From Arthrobacter sp. Soil762 (lineage in GTDB: Bacteria > Actinomycetota > Actinomycetes > Actinomycetales > Micrococcaceae), in NCBI RefSeq assembly GCF_001428335.1, contig NZ_LMSG01000012.1, positions 126,659 through 190,658 on the forward strand: 64,000 nucleotides of DNA, in the 5' to 3' direction. The position numbers and the translations under genes were made by a program. The notes under the pieces were generated by a model, which saw nothing but the letters and a program-made list of their open reading frames with translations, was not told the origin of the DNA and did no database searches. Shown here in pieces: positions 51,109 through 60,689 of the stretch. Every line of letters starts with the position of its first letter. Within the stretch, counting starts at the first letter, position 1.

Positions 51109-52830
51109 TCAGGCCACTTCGGGCGGAAGCATCAGCTTCGCACCGGGAATGGCGTTGAGCAGTGCCTTCGTGTACTCCTGCTGAGGGGACTCGAAGACAT
51201 CGTCCGTGGAACCGGTCTCCACCAGCTTGCCCTTTTCCATCACACAGACGTGGTCGGCAATCTGCCGGACCACAGCCAGGTCATGGGTGATAAAGAGATA
51301 GGTCAACCCGAGGTTGGCCTGCAGGTCCGCGAGCAGGTTGAGTACCTGCGCCTGGACCAGCACGTCCAGCGCGGACACAGCTTCGTCGCAGATGATCACG
51401 TCAGGGTCCAGGGCTAGCGCACGCGCAATGGCGACGCGCTGGCGCTGGCCGCCGGAGAGCTCGTTCGGAAACCGCTGCATGGCCGACTGAGGCAAAGCCA
51501 CCTTGTCCAGCAGTTCGCGGACCTTCTTTTCGCGGCTGGCGGCGTTACCGATCTTGTGGACCCGCAAAGGCTCCTCGATGGTCCGGTAGATGTTGTACAT
51601 CGGGTCCAACGAGCCGTAAGGATCCTGGAAAATGGGCTGCACCCGCCGCCTGAACTTGAAGAGTTCCGACGCTTTCAGCAGCGAGGTGTCGACGCCGTCG
51701 AAAAGGATCTTCCCATCGGTAGGAGTCTCGAGCTGCAGCACCATCTTTGCCACGGTGGACTTGCCAGACCCGGACTCCCCCACGATCGCTGTGGTGGTCC
51801 CCCGCTTGACGTCGAAGCTCACCCCGTCCACAGCGGCGAAGTCCGACGACTTCCCGAACCCCTGGCGCAGCTTGTACACCTTGCGCAGGTCCTGGATCTG
51901 GAGGACATTGTCCGCGGCGGCTGCCTCCGCAGCAGAAGCGAGAAGATCAGACGCTTCCACGCCCTGTTCCTTGGCGACCTGGATCCGGCGGCTGGCCAGT
52001 GACGGCGCAGACTCAACCAGCCGTTTGGTGTAAGGGTGCTGAGGATTCTGGAGCAACGCCAGCGACGGTCCAGCCTCTACCACCTGCCCCCGGTACATCA
52101 CCACAACCTTGTCCGCACGCTCGGCCGCCAGTCCCAAGTCATGGGTGATCAGCAGCACAGCCGTGCCCAGTTCAGTGGTCATTGTGTCCAAGTGATCCAG
52201 GATCTGCCGCTGAACAGTGACGTCCAGGGCCGACGTCGGCTCATCAGCGATCAGCAGGCGCGGCTGGCAGGACAGACCGATGGCGATCAGCGCGCGCTGG
52301 CGCATACCGCCTGAGAACTCGTGCGGATACTGCTTGGCGCGCCGGTGGGCATCCGGAAGACCCGCCTGTGCAAGCACGTTGGCGATATCATCGGGACCAC
52401 TGGGCAGCCCATTTGCGCGGAGCGTCTCTTTGACCTGGTAGCCGATCTTCCACACGGGGTTTAGGTTGGACATGGGATCCTGCGGGACCATGCCGATCGT
52501 GTTGCCCCGGAGCTCGATCATACGTTTCTCGGAGGCGTGGGCGATGTCCTCGCCGTCGAGTAGGATCTGTCCGGCTGAAACGCGGCCGTTATTGGGCAAC
52601 AGCCCGATGGCGGCGAGTGCCGTCGTCGACTTGCCCGAACCCGATTCCCCCACGATAGCCACGGTTTCGCCCGGCATGATAGTGAGGTGCGCGTTGCGGA
52701 CTGCCTGGACTTCACCGCTGCCGGTGGAGAACGTGATGGCCAGGTCGCGGATTTCCAGCAGTGGCTTCACTCCCGCAGACCTGGCCTCATCGATGTGGAT
52801 TTCTGGAGTAGTCATCTCTTTCTCTCTCAT
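51109..52830 (-). CDS. Oligopeptide/dipeptide ABC transporter, fused double ATPase (OppD-OppF)
   Basis: The 573-residue protein contains two complete ABC domains. The first has GESGSGKST near residue 60, FSGGMRQR and DEPTSALD; the second has GESGSGKST near 340, LSGGQRQR and CDEAVSALD. Each ends with the oligopeptide-type HPYTK / QQEYTKALL segment. It energises the OppB/OppC channel. The start at 52830 overlaps the oppC stop (ATGA); a second ATG at 52815 with AGAGAAAGAG upstream is an equally good candidate. Confidence 0.92.
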   Translation of the reverse strand: MREKEMTTPEIHIDEARSAGVKPLLEIRDLAITFSTGSGEVQAVRNAHLTIMPGETVAIVGESGSGKSTTALAAIGLLPNNGRVSAGQILLDGEDIAHASEKRMIELRGNTIGMVPQDPMSNLNPVWKIGYQVKETLRANGLPSGPDDIANVLAQAGLPDAHRRAKQYPHEFSGGMRQRALIAIGLSCQPRLLIADEPTSALDVTVQRQILDHLDTMTTELGTAVLLITHDLGLAAERADKVVVMYRGQVVEAGPSLALLQNPQHPYTKRLVESAPSLASRRIQVAKEQGVEASDLLASAAEAAAADNVLQIQDLRKVYKLRQGFGKSSDFAAVDGVSFDVKRGTTTAIVGESGSGKSTVAKMVLQLETPTDGKILFDGVDTSLLKASELFKFRRRVQPIFQDPYGSLDPMYNIYRTIEEPLRVHKIGNAASREKKVRELLDKVALPQSAMQRFPNELSGGQRQRVAIARALALDPDVIICDEAVSALDVLVQAQVLNLLADLQANLGLTYLFITHDLAVVRQIADHVCVMEKGKLVETGSTDDVFESPQQEYTKALLNAIPGAKLMLPPEVA

Positions 52831-53771
52831 CGCTGCCGGCTCTTGGGATCGAGGGCGTCACGTACCGCGTCGCCGAGCATAATAAAGCTCAGCACGGTAA
52901 TGGACAGCGCCGCCGCCGGATAAAGCATGATCTGCGGGTTAGTGCGGATTGACGCCTGCGCGCCTGCAATGTCATTTCCCCAGGACATGATGCTTTGCGG
53001 CAACCCAACCCCCAGGAAGGATAGTGTGGCCTCGGCCACGATGAAGACACCCAATTCCAACGTTGCAAGCACGATGATCGGCGCCAGTGCGTTGGGTAGG
53101 ACGTGGCGGACCAATGCGCCAAACTTTGATACACCCAACGAACGGGCAGCCGTCACGAAGTCGGCGTTACGCACCTCAATGACAGCGCCGCGCGTGATGC
53201 GTGCCATCTGTGGCCACGCCAGCATCGAAATCACCAAAACTACGGTCCAGACGCTTTTGTTCTCACGGAAAGCCGGCAACTGCGTGATGATCAGCGCGCC
53301 AAGAATGAGGGGAAGGGCGAAGAATATGTCACCGAGCCGGGCCAGGACTGCGTCCACCCATCCGCCGTAATAGCCGGCGATAGCGCCGATCGTCACTCCC
53401 ACGATCAGAACGCAGAGGACGGACAGGACACCCACCGAAAGGGACGCCTGCGTGCCGTGCACAACCCTGGAATATATGTCGCAGCCCTGGAATGTGAAGC
53501 CGAACGGGTGCCCCGCCGCAGGACCGCCCTCGGAATTGGAAAGCTCGCAGCCATCGTTCGGAGCCACCGACGAGAACAGGCCGGGGAACAGTGCGACCAA
53601 AGTCAGCGCCAGAATGAGTAATGCCGAAAGAATAAACAGCGGACGACGCCGCAGCTTGCGCCAGGCGTCAGACCATAGGCTCAGCGGCGCCTGGTCTGCT
53701 TTCAGTGTGTCAGTTGCCAGCAGGGGCGTCTCATCGACAGGTGCCACGAAGTGTGTGTAGTTACTGGTCAT
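52827..53771 (-). CDS. Oligopeptide/dipeptide ABC transporter permease (OppC type)
   Basis: The 314-residue protein has an OppC N-terminal segment (LWSDAWRKLRRRPLFILSALLIL), a periplasmic loop with two cysteines (DGCELSNSEGG and FQGCDIYSRV), six helices and the coupling loop FVTAARSLGVSKFGALVRHVLPNALAP. It overlaps oppB upstream by 11 nt and the double ATPase downstream by 4 nt. Confidence 0.93.
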   Translation of the reverse strand: MTSNYTHFVAPVDETPLLATDTLKADQAPLSLWSDAWRKLRRRPLFILSALLILALTLVALFPGLFSSVAPNDGCELSNSEGGPAAGHPFGFTFQGCDIYSRVVHGTQASLSVGVLSVLCVLIVGVTIGAIAGYYGGWVDAVLARLGDIFFALPLILGALIITQLPAFRENKSVWTVVLVISMLAWPQMARITRGAVIEVRNADFVTAARSLGVSKFGALVRHVLPNALAPIIVLATLELGVFIVAEATLSFLGVGLPQSIMSWGNDIAGAQASIRTNPQIMLYPAAALSITVLSFIMLGDAVRDALDPKSRQR

Positions 53772-54690
53772 AACGGATCCTCGGGTCTAGCCAGGCGTAT
53801 AGGAGGTCGACGAGCAGGTTGGCCACCACAAAGATCAACACCAGCACGCTGACAATGGAAACGATGGTGGGTCCCTCTGTGCGCAAGATAGCCTGATAGA
53901 GCTTGTTTCCCACGCCCGGAACGTTGAAAATGCCTTCGGTGACAATGGCGCCGCCCATGAGGCCGCCCAGGTTTGCACCAAGGTAAGTGACCACCGGGAT
54001 CAGCGAATTGCGCAGGATGTGGGCCACAACGACGCGGGGACGTGACAAGCCCTTCGCCGTGGCAGTCCGGACGTAGTCTGCGTTCATACTTTCGCTGACC
54101 GAGGCCCGGGTCAGCCGGAGAACGTACGCGAAAGATACGAGGCCGAGAACAATGGCCGGCAGCAGCAGGCTGCCCCAGTCGGCGTTCGCCCCTACAGTTG
54201 GCTTTGCCCAGCCCAACTGCACACCGAAAACCAACTGGAGGACGAAGCCAAGGACGAAGGTGGGAACTGCAATGACCACCAATGAAACGACCAGGACAGT
54301 GGAGTCAAACCAGCCGCCACGGCGAAGGCCGGCGAAGACGCCGAACGCAATGCCGAAAACTGCCTGAATGAGGAGTGCCTCAGTGGCAAGCATCGCCGTC
54401 ACCGGGAAGGCACGGGCTAGGCTCGCTGCAATGGGCTGCCCGGTGAAGTCATTGCCCAGATTGAAGGTGAAGAGGTTCTGCAGGAACAGTCCGTACTGGA
54501 CCCAGAAGGGTTCGTCGAGATGGTACTGCGTGCGGAGCGTATCGATGACCGCCTGCGGGGGCTGGCGGTCCCCGAAGAGTGCCGCGATGGGGTCGCCCGG
54601 AAGGGCAAACACCATGTAATAGACAAACAAAGTAGTGCCAATGAAGACGGGGATCACTTGCAACAGTCGTTTCAGAATGAAGCTGACCAC
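53761..54690 (-). CDS. Oligopeptide/dipeptide ABC transporter permease (OppB type)
   Basis: The 309-residue protein begins VSFILKRLLQVIPVFIGTTLFVY and has VLRLTRASVSESMNADYVRTATAKGLSRPRVVVAHILRNSLIPVVT, the OppB coupling loop. Six helices are expected. It lies 126 nt downstream of the first binding protein, behind a GC-rich hairpin. Confidence 0.94.
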   Translation of the reverse strand: MVSFILKRLLQVIPVFIGTTLFVYYMVFALPGDPIAALFGDRQPPQAVIDTLRTQYHLDEPFWVQYGLFLQNLFTFNLGNDFTGQPIAASLARAFPVTAMLATEALLIQAVFGIAFGVFAGLRRGGWFDSTVLVVSLVVIAVPTFVLGFVLQLVFGVQLGWAKPTVGANADWGSLLLPAIVLGLVSFAYVLRLTRASVSESMNADYVRTATAKGLSRPRVVVAHILRNSLIPVVTYLGANLGGLMGGAIVTEGIFNVPGVGNKLYQAILRTEGPTIVSIVSVLVLIFVVANLLVDLLYAWLDPRIRYDQ

Positions 54691-54757
54691 AGGATCACCG
54701 GCTTTCCTGATGCGAAGAAAACGGGTTCATTTGTGCCTTCCTGCCGTACAGGACAAT

Positions 54758-54784
54758 GGGGGCCCGGCTTTTGACCGGACCCCC
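54758..54784 (-). terminator. Hairpin between the binding-protein gene and oppB
   Basis: On the minus strand GGGGGTCCGG and CCGGGCCCCC pair over 10 bp (one G-U) around a 7-nt loop in the gap between the binding protein and oppB. It probably reduces read-through, so that binding protein exceeds permease. Confidence 0.65.
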
Positions 54785-54816
54785 AATGCGCCTGTCGGCA
54801 AGTTAGATCGTGGTGA

Positions 54817-56502
54817 TTACTTGGCCGTGATGTTGTAGTACAGGACTCCGCCGTTCCAGCCGGTCTCGGCCTTCACAACGTTGTTGCTCCACACAATCGG
54901 CTTTGCATAATCCCAGAGCGGCAGGCCGGGGAGGTCCGTGAACAGGATCTCCTGCGCCTTGTTGAACTTATCGTTCGCCTCAGTGGTGGACTTGGCGGCA
55001 AGGCCTTCCTGGAGCAGCTTGTCGAACTCAGGGTTCGAGTACTTCTCGTAGTTGGAGGATGCACCCGTTGCCCAGACAGGTCCGAGGAAGTTGTAGAGCG
55101 ACGGATAGTCACCCTGCCAGCCGGCGCGGGTCAGGCCCGGGAGGGACTGGGACTTGCGCAGGTTGAGGACTTCGGCGAACTTGGCGAAGGGCTGGATTTC
55201 AGCCTGAATGCCGAGGTTGTTCTTGAAGCCGTTAGCCACGGCATCAATCCACTCCTTGTGTCCGCCATCGGTGTTGGAGGCAATCTGGAGCGGCTTGGAG
55301 TTGTCGTACGGCTGGATCTTTTCAGCCTGGGCCCACAGGTCCTTGGCCTTGGCGGCGTCGAACTTCAGGACTTCGCTGCCCGGGATGTTCTCCTTGAAAC
55401 CATCGATGACCGGCGGGGCAAAGCCCTTGGCAGGCGTGCGCGTTCCGTTGAAGACCACCTTGGTGATTTCCTCGCGGTTGATTGCGTGGGAGAGAGCCTG
55501 GCGGCGCAGCTTGCCGGCTTCGCCCTGGAAGTTCACGTTGTAGCCGGGGATGTTAAGCGTGCCGTTTGTGGCAACGGCCTTGCTGGCGTTGCGGTCCGGA
55601 AAGTCCGTCGCGAAGGTCTTCGTGGCGTTGGATGGCAGCACGTCGGTGATGTCCAGGTTGTCGGCCTGAATGTCCGTGTAAGCAGGACTCGGGTCCGTGT
55701 AGAACTTGAAGGTCACGCCACCGTTCTTCGCTGCGCGTGGACCGCTGTAGTCAGCGTTCTTCACCAGGGAAATCGACTGGTCGTGGACCCAGGCGCCGGT
55801 CTTTTCGAACTTGTACGGGCCGTTGCCTACCGGATTTTCGCCGAAGGCCTTCGGATCCGCCAACGCTGCGGACGGCAGCGGGTAGAACGCCGAGTACCCG
55901 AGTCGGAGCGACCAGTCAGCCTCTGGCTGCACGAGCTTCACCGTAAGGGTGGAGTCATCCGTGGCCTTCAGGCCGGACATGGTTTCGGCGGTGGGCGCCG
56001 GCGTGGTGGTGGTCTTGCCGTCCGCCGACTTCTCGGTGGTCACTGCCGAGACATCGGCATAGCCGTCGATGGACTCGAAGAAGAAACCGTTGTTCTGCAG
56101 GTTCTTAGAGTTCGCGGCGAAGTTCCAGGTATCAACGAACGTCTTGGCGGTGATCGCTTCTCCGTTGGTGAACTTCTGGCCCTGCTTGAGCTTGATGGTC
56201 CAGTTCTGGGCATCCGGCGACTCAATGGACTCTGCGAGGGCGTTTACCGGCTTGCCATCGGGGTCGTAGGCGCGGAGGCCCTCGAAGAGCAGCTCAACAA
56301 CCCGGCCGCCGTTGGTTTCGTTAGTGTTTGCGGGCAGCAAGGGGTTCTGGGGCTCACTGTTGTAGGCAGTGATGACCTTGTTGGGATCGCCGGCAGACTG
56401 GCTGGCACCGTCATTGCTGCCGCCTCCAGCGCCGCAGCCGGTCAGGGCAAGGGCAGCGATCGCCACCATGCCGAGTGCTTTGGAAGTGCGCGTGAAACGC
56501 AT
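54817..56502 (-). CDS. Oligopeptide/dipeptide ABC transporter substrate-binding lipoprotein
   Basis: From the ATG at 56502 the protein has 561 residues, a signal peptide with lipobox LALTGC (Cys23) and a family-5 binding fold (VITAYNSEPQNPLLPANT, WTIKLKQGQKFTNGEAITAKTFVDTW, NPVGNGPYKFE). AGGAGG is 5 nt before the ATG. It should bind peptides for OppB/C. The frame is open to 56667, but the signal peptide and ribosome site fix the start. Confidence 0.93.
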   Translation of the reverse strand: MRFTRTSKALGMVAIAALALTGCGAGGGSNDGASQSAGDPNKVITAYNSEPQNPLLPANTNETNGGRVVELLFEGLRAYDPDGKPVNALAESIESPDAQNWTIKLKQGQKFTNGEAITAKTFVDTWNFAANSKNLQNNGFFFESIDGYADVSAVTTEKSADGKTTTTPAPTAETMSGLKATDDSTLTVKLVQPEADWSLRLGYSAFYPLPSAALADPKAFGENPVGNGPYKFEKTGAWVHDQSISLVKNADYSGPRAAKNGGVTFKFYTDPSPAYTDIQADNLDITDVLPSNATKTFATDFPDRNASKAVATNGTLNIPGYNVNFQGEAGKLRRQALSHAINREEITKVVFNGTRTPAKGFAPPVIDGFKENIPGSEVLKFDAAKAKDLWAQAEKIQPYDNSKPLQIASNTDGGHKEWIDAVANGFKNNLGIQAEIQPFAKFAEVLNLRKSQSLPGLTRAGWQGDYPSLYNFLGPVWATGASSNYEKYSNPEFDKLLQEGLAAKSTTEANDKFNKAQEILFTDLPGLPLWDYAKPIVWSNNVVKAETGWNGGVLYYNITAK

Positions 56503-56780
56503 TCCGCCTCCTATGAGTTGTGGGAGATATTCAGGGGAAATCTTTTGCTCCCCGGCAGGCTCATCACAGGTTCTCACTGTGACGTGGCCTACATATACGA
56601 GTAGCCTAACCGCACAAAGTCCAAATACTGGTACTCCGTTGTCAAACCGTAACCAGTTAACCGCCAATAACTAGCCGGCGCTCGGAAGTTGCGCAAGTCA
56701 CATGCTACTCGCTGGTAGGGGATGCTGCGAACCGAGGACGGGGACGGGCTCCCAGAACGGCGACAAGCCCCCGGGACGGC
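56503..56780 (-). promoter_or_regulatory. Upstream region of the oligopeptide importer operon
   Basis: This 278-bp gap holds the promoter of the importer operon. TTGACA occurs near 56645 on the minus strand without a clearly spaced -10, and TATATG near 56595 is another candidate. An inverted repeat, TCACAG (56564-56569) and CTGTGA (56577-56582) with a 7-nt spacer, lies in the likely leader. No gene is seen. Confidence 0.4.
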
Positions 56781-58544
56781 CTATTTCAGGCGCCACTCCC
56801 AGACATTCCACCAGACGCCCAAAGGGCCTGAGCTGGGCTTGATGCCCGTCACGCGGCTGCTGAAAGCCACGGTTCCAGTGGTCTGGTACAGCGGCAGGCC
56901 ATAGGCGCTTTCCCACACGCGTTTGTCTATGTCGGCCAACAGTTCGTCCTGCTTTGCAAGGTCCGTAATGCCGGACAGTTGCTCCATGGCTTTGTCTGCG
57001 TCGCCGTCGGAGAATCGGTTGAAGTTGCTGCCGCCACCGGTTTTGAAGATTTGCGGGACGCGGCTGACGCCGACCCCGGGTCCGATGGAGCCGAGGATGG
57101 CGGCATCGTAGCTGCCGCCGCCGAGCGCTTTCGCCCAGTCCGAGCTGCCGAGGCCCGCGTCTTCAACGATGAATCCGGCGAGGCGGGCGGAGTCGCGGAT
57201 CAGGGAAAAGGCCCGCACCCGGTTGGGGTTGTCCTTGTTGTACAGGATGCGGACCGTCGGAGCAGAATCCCGCAATTGCGACTTCGCGCCTTGGATGTCC
57301 AGGTCGGCGTATTCGGCCGAACCGTTGTTCTTCACGGTGTCCGGATACTTCGGATGGGGCGGCAGGAAGACGTGTGAGTCCAGGGGTTTCGCGTCGGCGA
57401 CGAATCCGCCCACCACGTCATCCACGATCTCCTGCCGCGGAACAGTCTTTAGGAACGCCTCCCGGACATCCTTGTTGGCGAACGGTCCTGAAAAGTTGAG
57501 ATCGAGGTGGTCGTAGCCGGACTGGCTGTAGCGCTGGACGGTGTTGCCCTGCTCCACCAGTCCATCGAAGAGGCTTTCGGTACCGGCGGAGGGTTGCGGG
57601 GCGATGATGTCCGCCTGGCCGTTCCTGAGCGCGGCAATGGCGGTGGACGCGGCACCGGTGAACCGCACGGTGATGTCATCCAGGTAGGGCTCCGGCCCCC
57701 AGACATAGTCCCTGTTCCGGACCAGCCGGATCGAGGCGTCCGGAACGATGTCCCTGACGATGTAGGGGCCGCTGGAAAGGTACATGGCAGGATCATCGGT
57801 CAGAGTCTTCGTGTCGAAGCCTGAGTTCCAGAAGTCGCTGACCCGCTTCAGCGGGGCGTTGACCGACGGCTGTTCCGTGTCGCCCCGGGGCGAGTTCTTG
57901 ATCAGGTCCACGAGGTCGTCTTCGTCGTTGAGGCCGCTTTTGGCGGCGACAACATGGGCGGGGAGCCCGACGTCGAACGCTACTTCCCAATCAGCGTAAG
58001 GCGAAGCGTATTCCAGGGTGATGGAACGCCTGTCACTGCCGATCTCCGGGAGGGCGGTGGCCGCCAGGCCTGTCTTGTCAGCTGCAGCCGAAAAGTACGT
58101 AGTGCCGGTCCCCGCCCGGGGTTCAGCGTCGTCGAAGTAGCCCGAGCCGGCTGCCCAGGACAGGAGGAGGTCGCCGGCGTCGATGGCCTCGCCGTCGGAC
58201 CATTTCACACCCTCATTGACGGTGTACTTCACCTTCAGCGGCTTGTCGGAGATCTTTTCGTACCGGCCGAACTTCTCGTTCCGGACCACTTTTTCGGTGT
58301 CATCCACGTAGTAGAACCCCGAATGGGTGATGTGGCCGATCTTGGTGTTGATGTCCGTGTTTCCGTCGGCGCTGAAGGGGTTGAAGGACGTGAAGGCATT
58401 CACCTCGGCGACGGTGGCGCTGCCGCCGCGTTTCGTCTCACCGACCACCACCGGAGGCGCTCCCCCCGAAGCGGAGCACCCCGAGATAACCAGCGCCGCA
58501 GCGACGGCCCCGGTGATGACCTGAATCAGACGCCTCAGGGGCAT
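56781..58544 (-). CDS. Second ABC transporter substrate-binding lipoprotein (family 5)
   Basis: The 587-residue protein has a signal peptide with lipobox VISGC (Cys23) and a family-5 fold (VKYTVNEGVKWSDGEAIDAGDLLLSW, YIVRDIVPDASIRLVRNRDYVWG, LDLNFSGPF). It is diverged from the neighbouring binding protein and has no permease genes of its own, so it may feed the same OppBC-ATPase complex with a different ligand. GGAGACGG precedes the ATG at 58544. The 278-bp gap to the next gene suggests separate transcription. Confidence 0.9.
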   Translation of the reverse strand: MPLRRLIQVITGAVAAALVISGCSASGGAPPVVVGETKRGGSATVAEVNAFTSFNPFSADGNTDINTKIGHITHSGFYYVDDTEKVVRNEKFGRYEKISDKPLKVKYTVNEGVKWSDGEAIDAGDLLLSWAAGSGYFDDAEPRAGTGTTYFSAAADKTGLAATALPEIGSDRRSITLEYASPYADWEVAFDVGLPAHVVAAKSGLNDEDDLVDLIKNSPRGDTEQPSVNAPLKRVSDFWNSGFDTKTLTDDPAMYLSSGPYIVRDIVPDASIRLVRNRDYVWGPEPYLDDITVRFTGAASTAIAALRNGQADIIAPQPSAGTESLFDGLVEQGNTVQRYSQSGYDHLDLNFSGPFANKDVREAFLKTVPRQEIVDDVVGGFVADAKPLDSHVFLPPHPKYPDTVKNNGSAEYADLDIQGAKSQLRDSAPTVRILYNKDNPNRVRAFSLIRDSARLAGFIVEDAGLGSSDWAKALGGGSYDAAILGSIGPGVGVSRVPQIFKTGGGSNFNRFSDGDADKAMEQLSGITDLAKQDELLADIDKRVWESAYGLPLYQTTGTVAFSSRVTGIKPSSGPLGVWWNVWEWRLK

Positions 58545-58675
58545 GCCGTCTCCTTTGCCTGTCCGGAATCAGACGTTGAATGTCCGTGTTTTCCTTGAAT
58601 TCTAGCGGTTCGGGGCGTCGGCCAATGTCGGCTTATCATGAGCATCAGCCGCACACCGATCCTTGAAGGAAACCT

Positions 58676-58876
58676 ATGCCCGACTCCTCGCGACCGTTAC
58701 GCAAGCTTGGATTCCTCACGATTGGCCTGTTCGATCCGGCGGATCCGGCCGCGGGTCACGAATCGACGTTGCAGGTTTTCGAACGTGGCGAACGGCTTGG
58801 ATTCGACAGCGCCTGGCTGCGCGTCATCCGATCAGGTAGACCATGCCGCGTCCCTCGGCAGCGAGGTTCGCCGTAA
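58676..58876 (+). pseudogene. Truncated LLM-class flavin-dependent monooxygenase
   Basis: The first 49 residues (LRKLGFLTIGLFDPADPAAGHESTLQVFERGERLGFDSAWLR) match the N terminus of luciferase-like flavin monooxygenases, which are normally about 340 residues. Homology ends at 58822; the following 17 residues (from VIRSGRP) are unrelated and end in a stop at 58876. The ATG keeps a good ribosome site (GAAGGA). The break lies next to the stop codon (58824) of a minus-strand gene of different base composition, so the rest of the gene was lost in a rearrangement. Confidence 0.82.
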
Positions 58877-59342
58877 AGGTTCGCGCCTGCCGAAGGTAGC
58901 TCACGACAAAGTCGAACTCACCCTCAAAGTCCCGATTGAAGCAATGCGATTCCCGCAGCCGCGACTCCACGTACTCGTCGGAGAAATCTACGAGGTCCCT
59001 TGCGACAGCCAAAACCTCCGGTGGGGTTAATGTCCGCACCCAAGGCTCACAACCCATGTCGTTCATGACCACTGCGCCCTCGAACATCCGATAGGCACGA
59101 CGGGCGATCAGGCCTGGTTCCGCCGGTGCAGTGAGGCACTGCAAATGCCGCCATGCTTTGTCGAGGTACAGCATGTCCCGCTTAGGCACCGCTTGCTCAA
59201 ACGTCGGGGTGCTGATCGTGGCGCCATGTTCGAATCCCCATGCATCGGCGAGCGGATCATCGGAGAGAAAGCTGAGAGGATCGGCAAGCGCTTGATCGGT
59301 CAGGTTGCCGTCGAATGCGTACGCGTAGTATCTGATTCCCAT
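58824..59342 (-). CDS. DUF1877-like protein, probably acquired
   Basis: From the ATG at 59342 the protein has 172 residues and begins MGIRYYAYAF. It has the helical features of DUF1877/YfbM-type proteins (LYLDKAWRHLQCLTAP, RMFEGAVVM, EVLAVARDLVDFSDEYVESRL) and ends RTFTANLAAEGRGMVYLIG. The function of the family is unknown. A longer frame reaches back to a TTG at 59450. Its DNA has more A/T-ending codons and visibly lower GC than neighbours. It occupies the place where the body of the truncated monooxygenase gene should be. Confidence 0.68.
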   Translation of the reverse strand: MGIRYYAYAFDGNLTDQALADPLSFLSDDPLADAWGFEHGATISTPTFEQAVPKRDMLYLDKAWRHLQCLTAPAEPGLIARRAYRMFEGAVVMNDMGCEPWVRTLTPPEVLAVARDLVDFSDEYVESRLRESHCFNRDFEGEFDFVVSYLRQARTFTANLAAEGRGMVYLIG

Positions 59343-59472
59343 TCGCCAAGCATCGCCGGACTGCGGGCTGCATGTAACCGCCACATTCGGATATGTGGAT
59401 AACCAGTACGCCACCATGAGTGCACGAAAATCGCGCCCAGGCTGTGACAAGGCGCGATTCTCGTAGATGGGG

Positions 59473-60558
59473 CTAGACGTTGAAGCGGAACTCCACTACA
59501 TCGCCGTCAGCCATCACGTACTCTTTGCCTTCAATGCGTACCTTGCCACGGGACTTGGCTTCCGCCATGGACCCGGCCTCGATGAGGTCATGGAAGGAAA
59601 CCACTTCTGCCTTGATGAAGCCGCGCTGGAAGTCGCTGTGGATGACGCCGGCGGCCTGCGGCGCGGTGTCGCCCTGGTGGATGGTCCAGGCGCGTGTTTC
59701 CTTCGGACCGGCCGTGAGGTAGGTCTGGAGGCCCAGGGTGTGGAAGCCGACGCGTGCCAGCTGGTCCAGGCCGGACTCGTCCTGGCCGTTCATTTCCAGC
59801 ATTTCGCGCGCCTCCTCCTCGTCCAGCTCCACGAGGTCGGATTCGAGCTTCGCATCGAGGAAGATGGCGTCCGCCGGAGCCACCATGGCCCGCAGCTCGT
59901 CCTGTTTCTCCGGGCTGCCCAGGATGCCTTCGTCGGCGTTGAAGACGTAGATGAACGGCTTGGCGGTCAGGAGGCTGAGCTCCTTGAGGTGCTCCATCTC
60001 CAGCTTGTCGCTCTTGATCGAGGAGAAGACTGTGTCGCCGCGTTCCAGGACCGTCTGCGCGGCCTTGATGGCTGCCAGCTCGGCGGCTTCCCGCTTCTTG
60101 ATCTTGACTTCTTTTTCGATCCGGGGAATGGCATTCTCAATGGTCTGAAGGTCAGCAAGGATCAGCTCGGTGTTGATGGTTTCCATATCCGAGCGGGGAT
60201 CCACTTTGCCGTCGACGTGGATGACGTCGGGATCATCAAACACCCGGACCACCTGGGCGATGGCCTCGGCCTCACGGATGTTGGCAAGGAACTTATTGCC
60301 CAGGCCTTCGCCCTCCGATGCGCCCTTGACGATGCCGGCGATGTCCACGAAGGACACCGGGGCGGGAAGGAGCCGCTGCGAGCCAAAGATATCGGCCAGC
60401 TGCTGGAGCCGGGGATCCGGCAGGTTCACGACGCCGACATTGGGTTCGATGGTAGCGAACGGATAGTTCGCAGCCAGCACCTGGTTCCGGGTCAGTGCGT
60501 TGAAAAGAGTTGATTTGCCGACGTTGGGCAGTCCGACGATGCCAATAGTAAGAGCCAC
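59473..60558 (-). CDS. ychF: Redox-regulated ATPase YchF/OLA1
   Basis: From the GTG at 60558 the protein has 361 residues, close to the 363 of E. coli YchF, and starts with [16 protein letters not shown]. The Obg-family motifs and the C-terminal TGS domain ([29 protein letters not shown]) are present. It binds ribosomes and hydrolyses ATP. TAGAAT (60572-60567) ends 8 nt upstream of the GTG; an ATG at 60564 is too close to that box to be in the transcript, so the GTG is preferred and the mRNA appears leaderless. Confidence 0.94.
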   Translation of the reverse strand: MALTIGIVGLPNVGKSTLFNALTRNQVLAANYPFATIEPNVGVVNLPDPRLQQLADIFGSQRLLPAPVSFVDIAGIVKGASEGEGLGNKFLANIREAEAIAQVVRVFDDPDVIHVDGKVDPRSDMETINTELILADLQTIENAIPRIEKEVKIKKREAAELAAIKAAQTVLERGDTVFSSIKSDKLEMEHLKELSLLTAKPFIYVFNADEGILGSPEKQDELRAMVAPADAIFLDAKLESDLVELDEEEAREMLEMNGQDESGLDQLARVGFHTLGLQTYLTAGPKETRAWTIHQGDTAPQAAGVIHSDFQRGFIKAEVVSFHDLIEAGSMAEAKSRGKVRIEGKEYVMADGDVVEFRFNV

Positions 60559-60689
60559 GAGCATTGATTCTACCGGTTGCCGGACACATGGGCCCCAGGC
60601 GGTCCCCCGCAGTGTCGGCACCGTGGTGGAACGGGTGGTCGAATATGTCGCTTCCGTAAATTGTCACAGGGTCATGCCACAGTGAGGAT

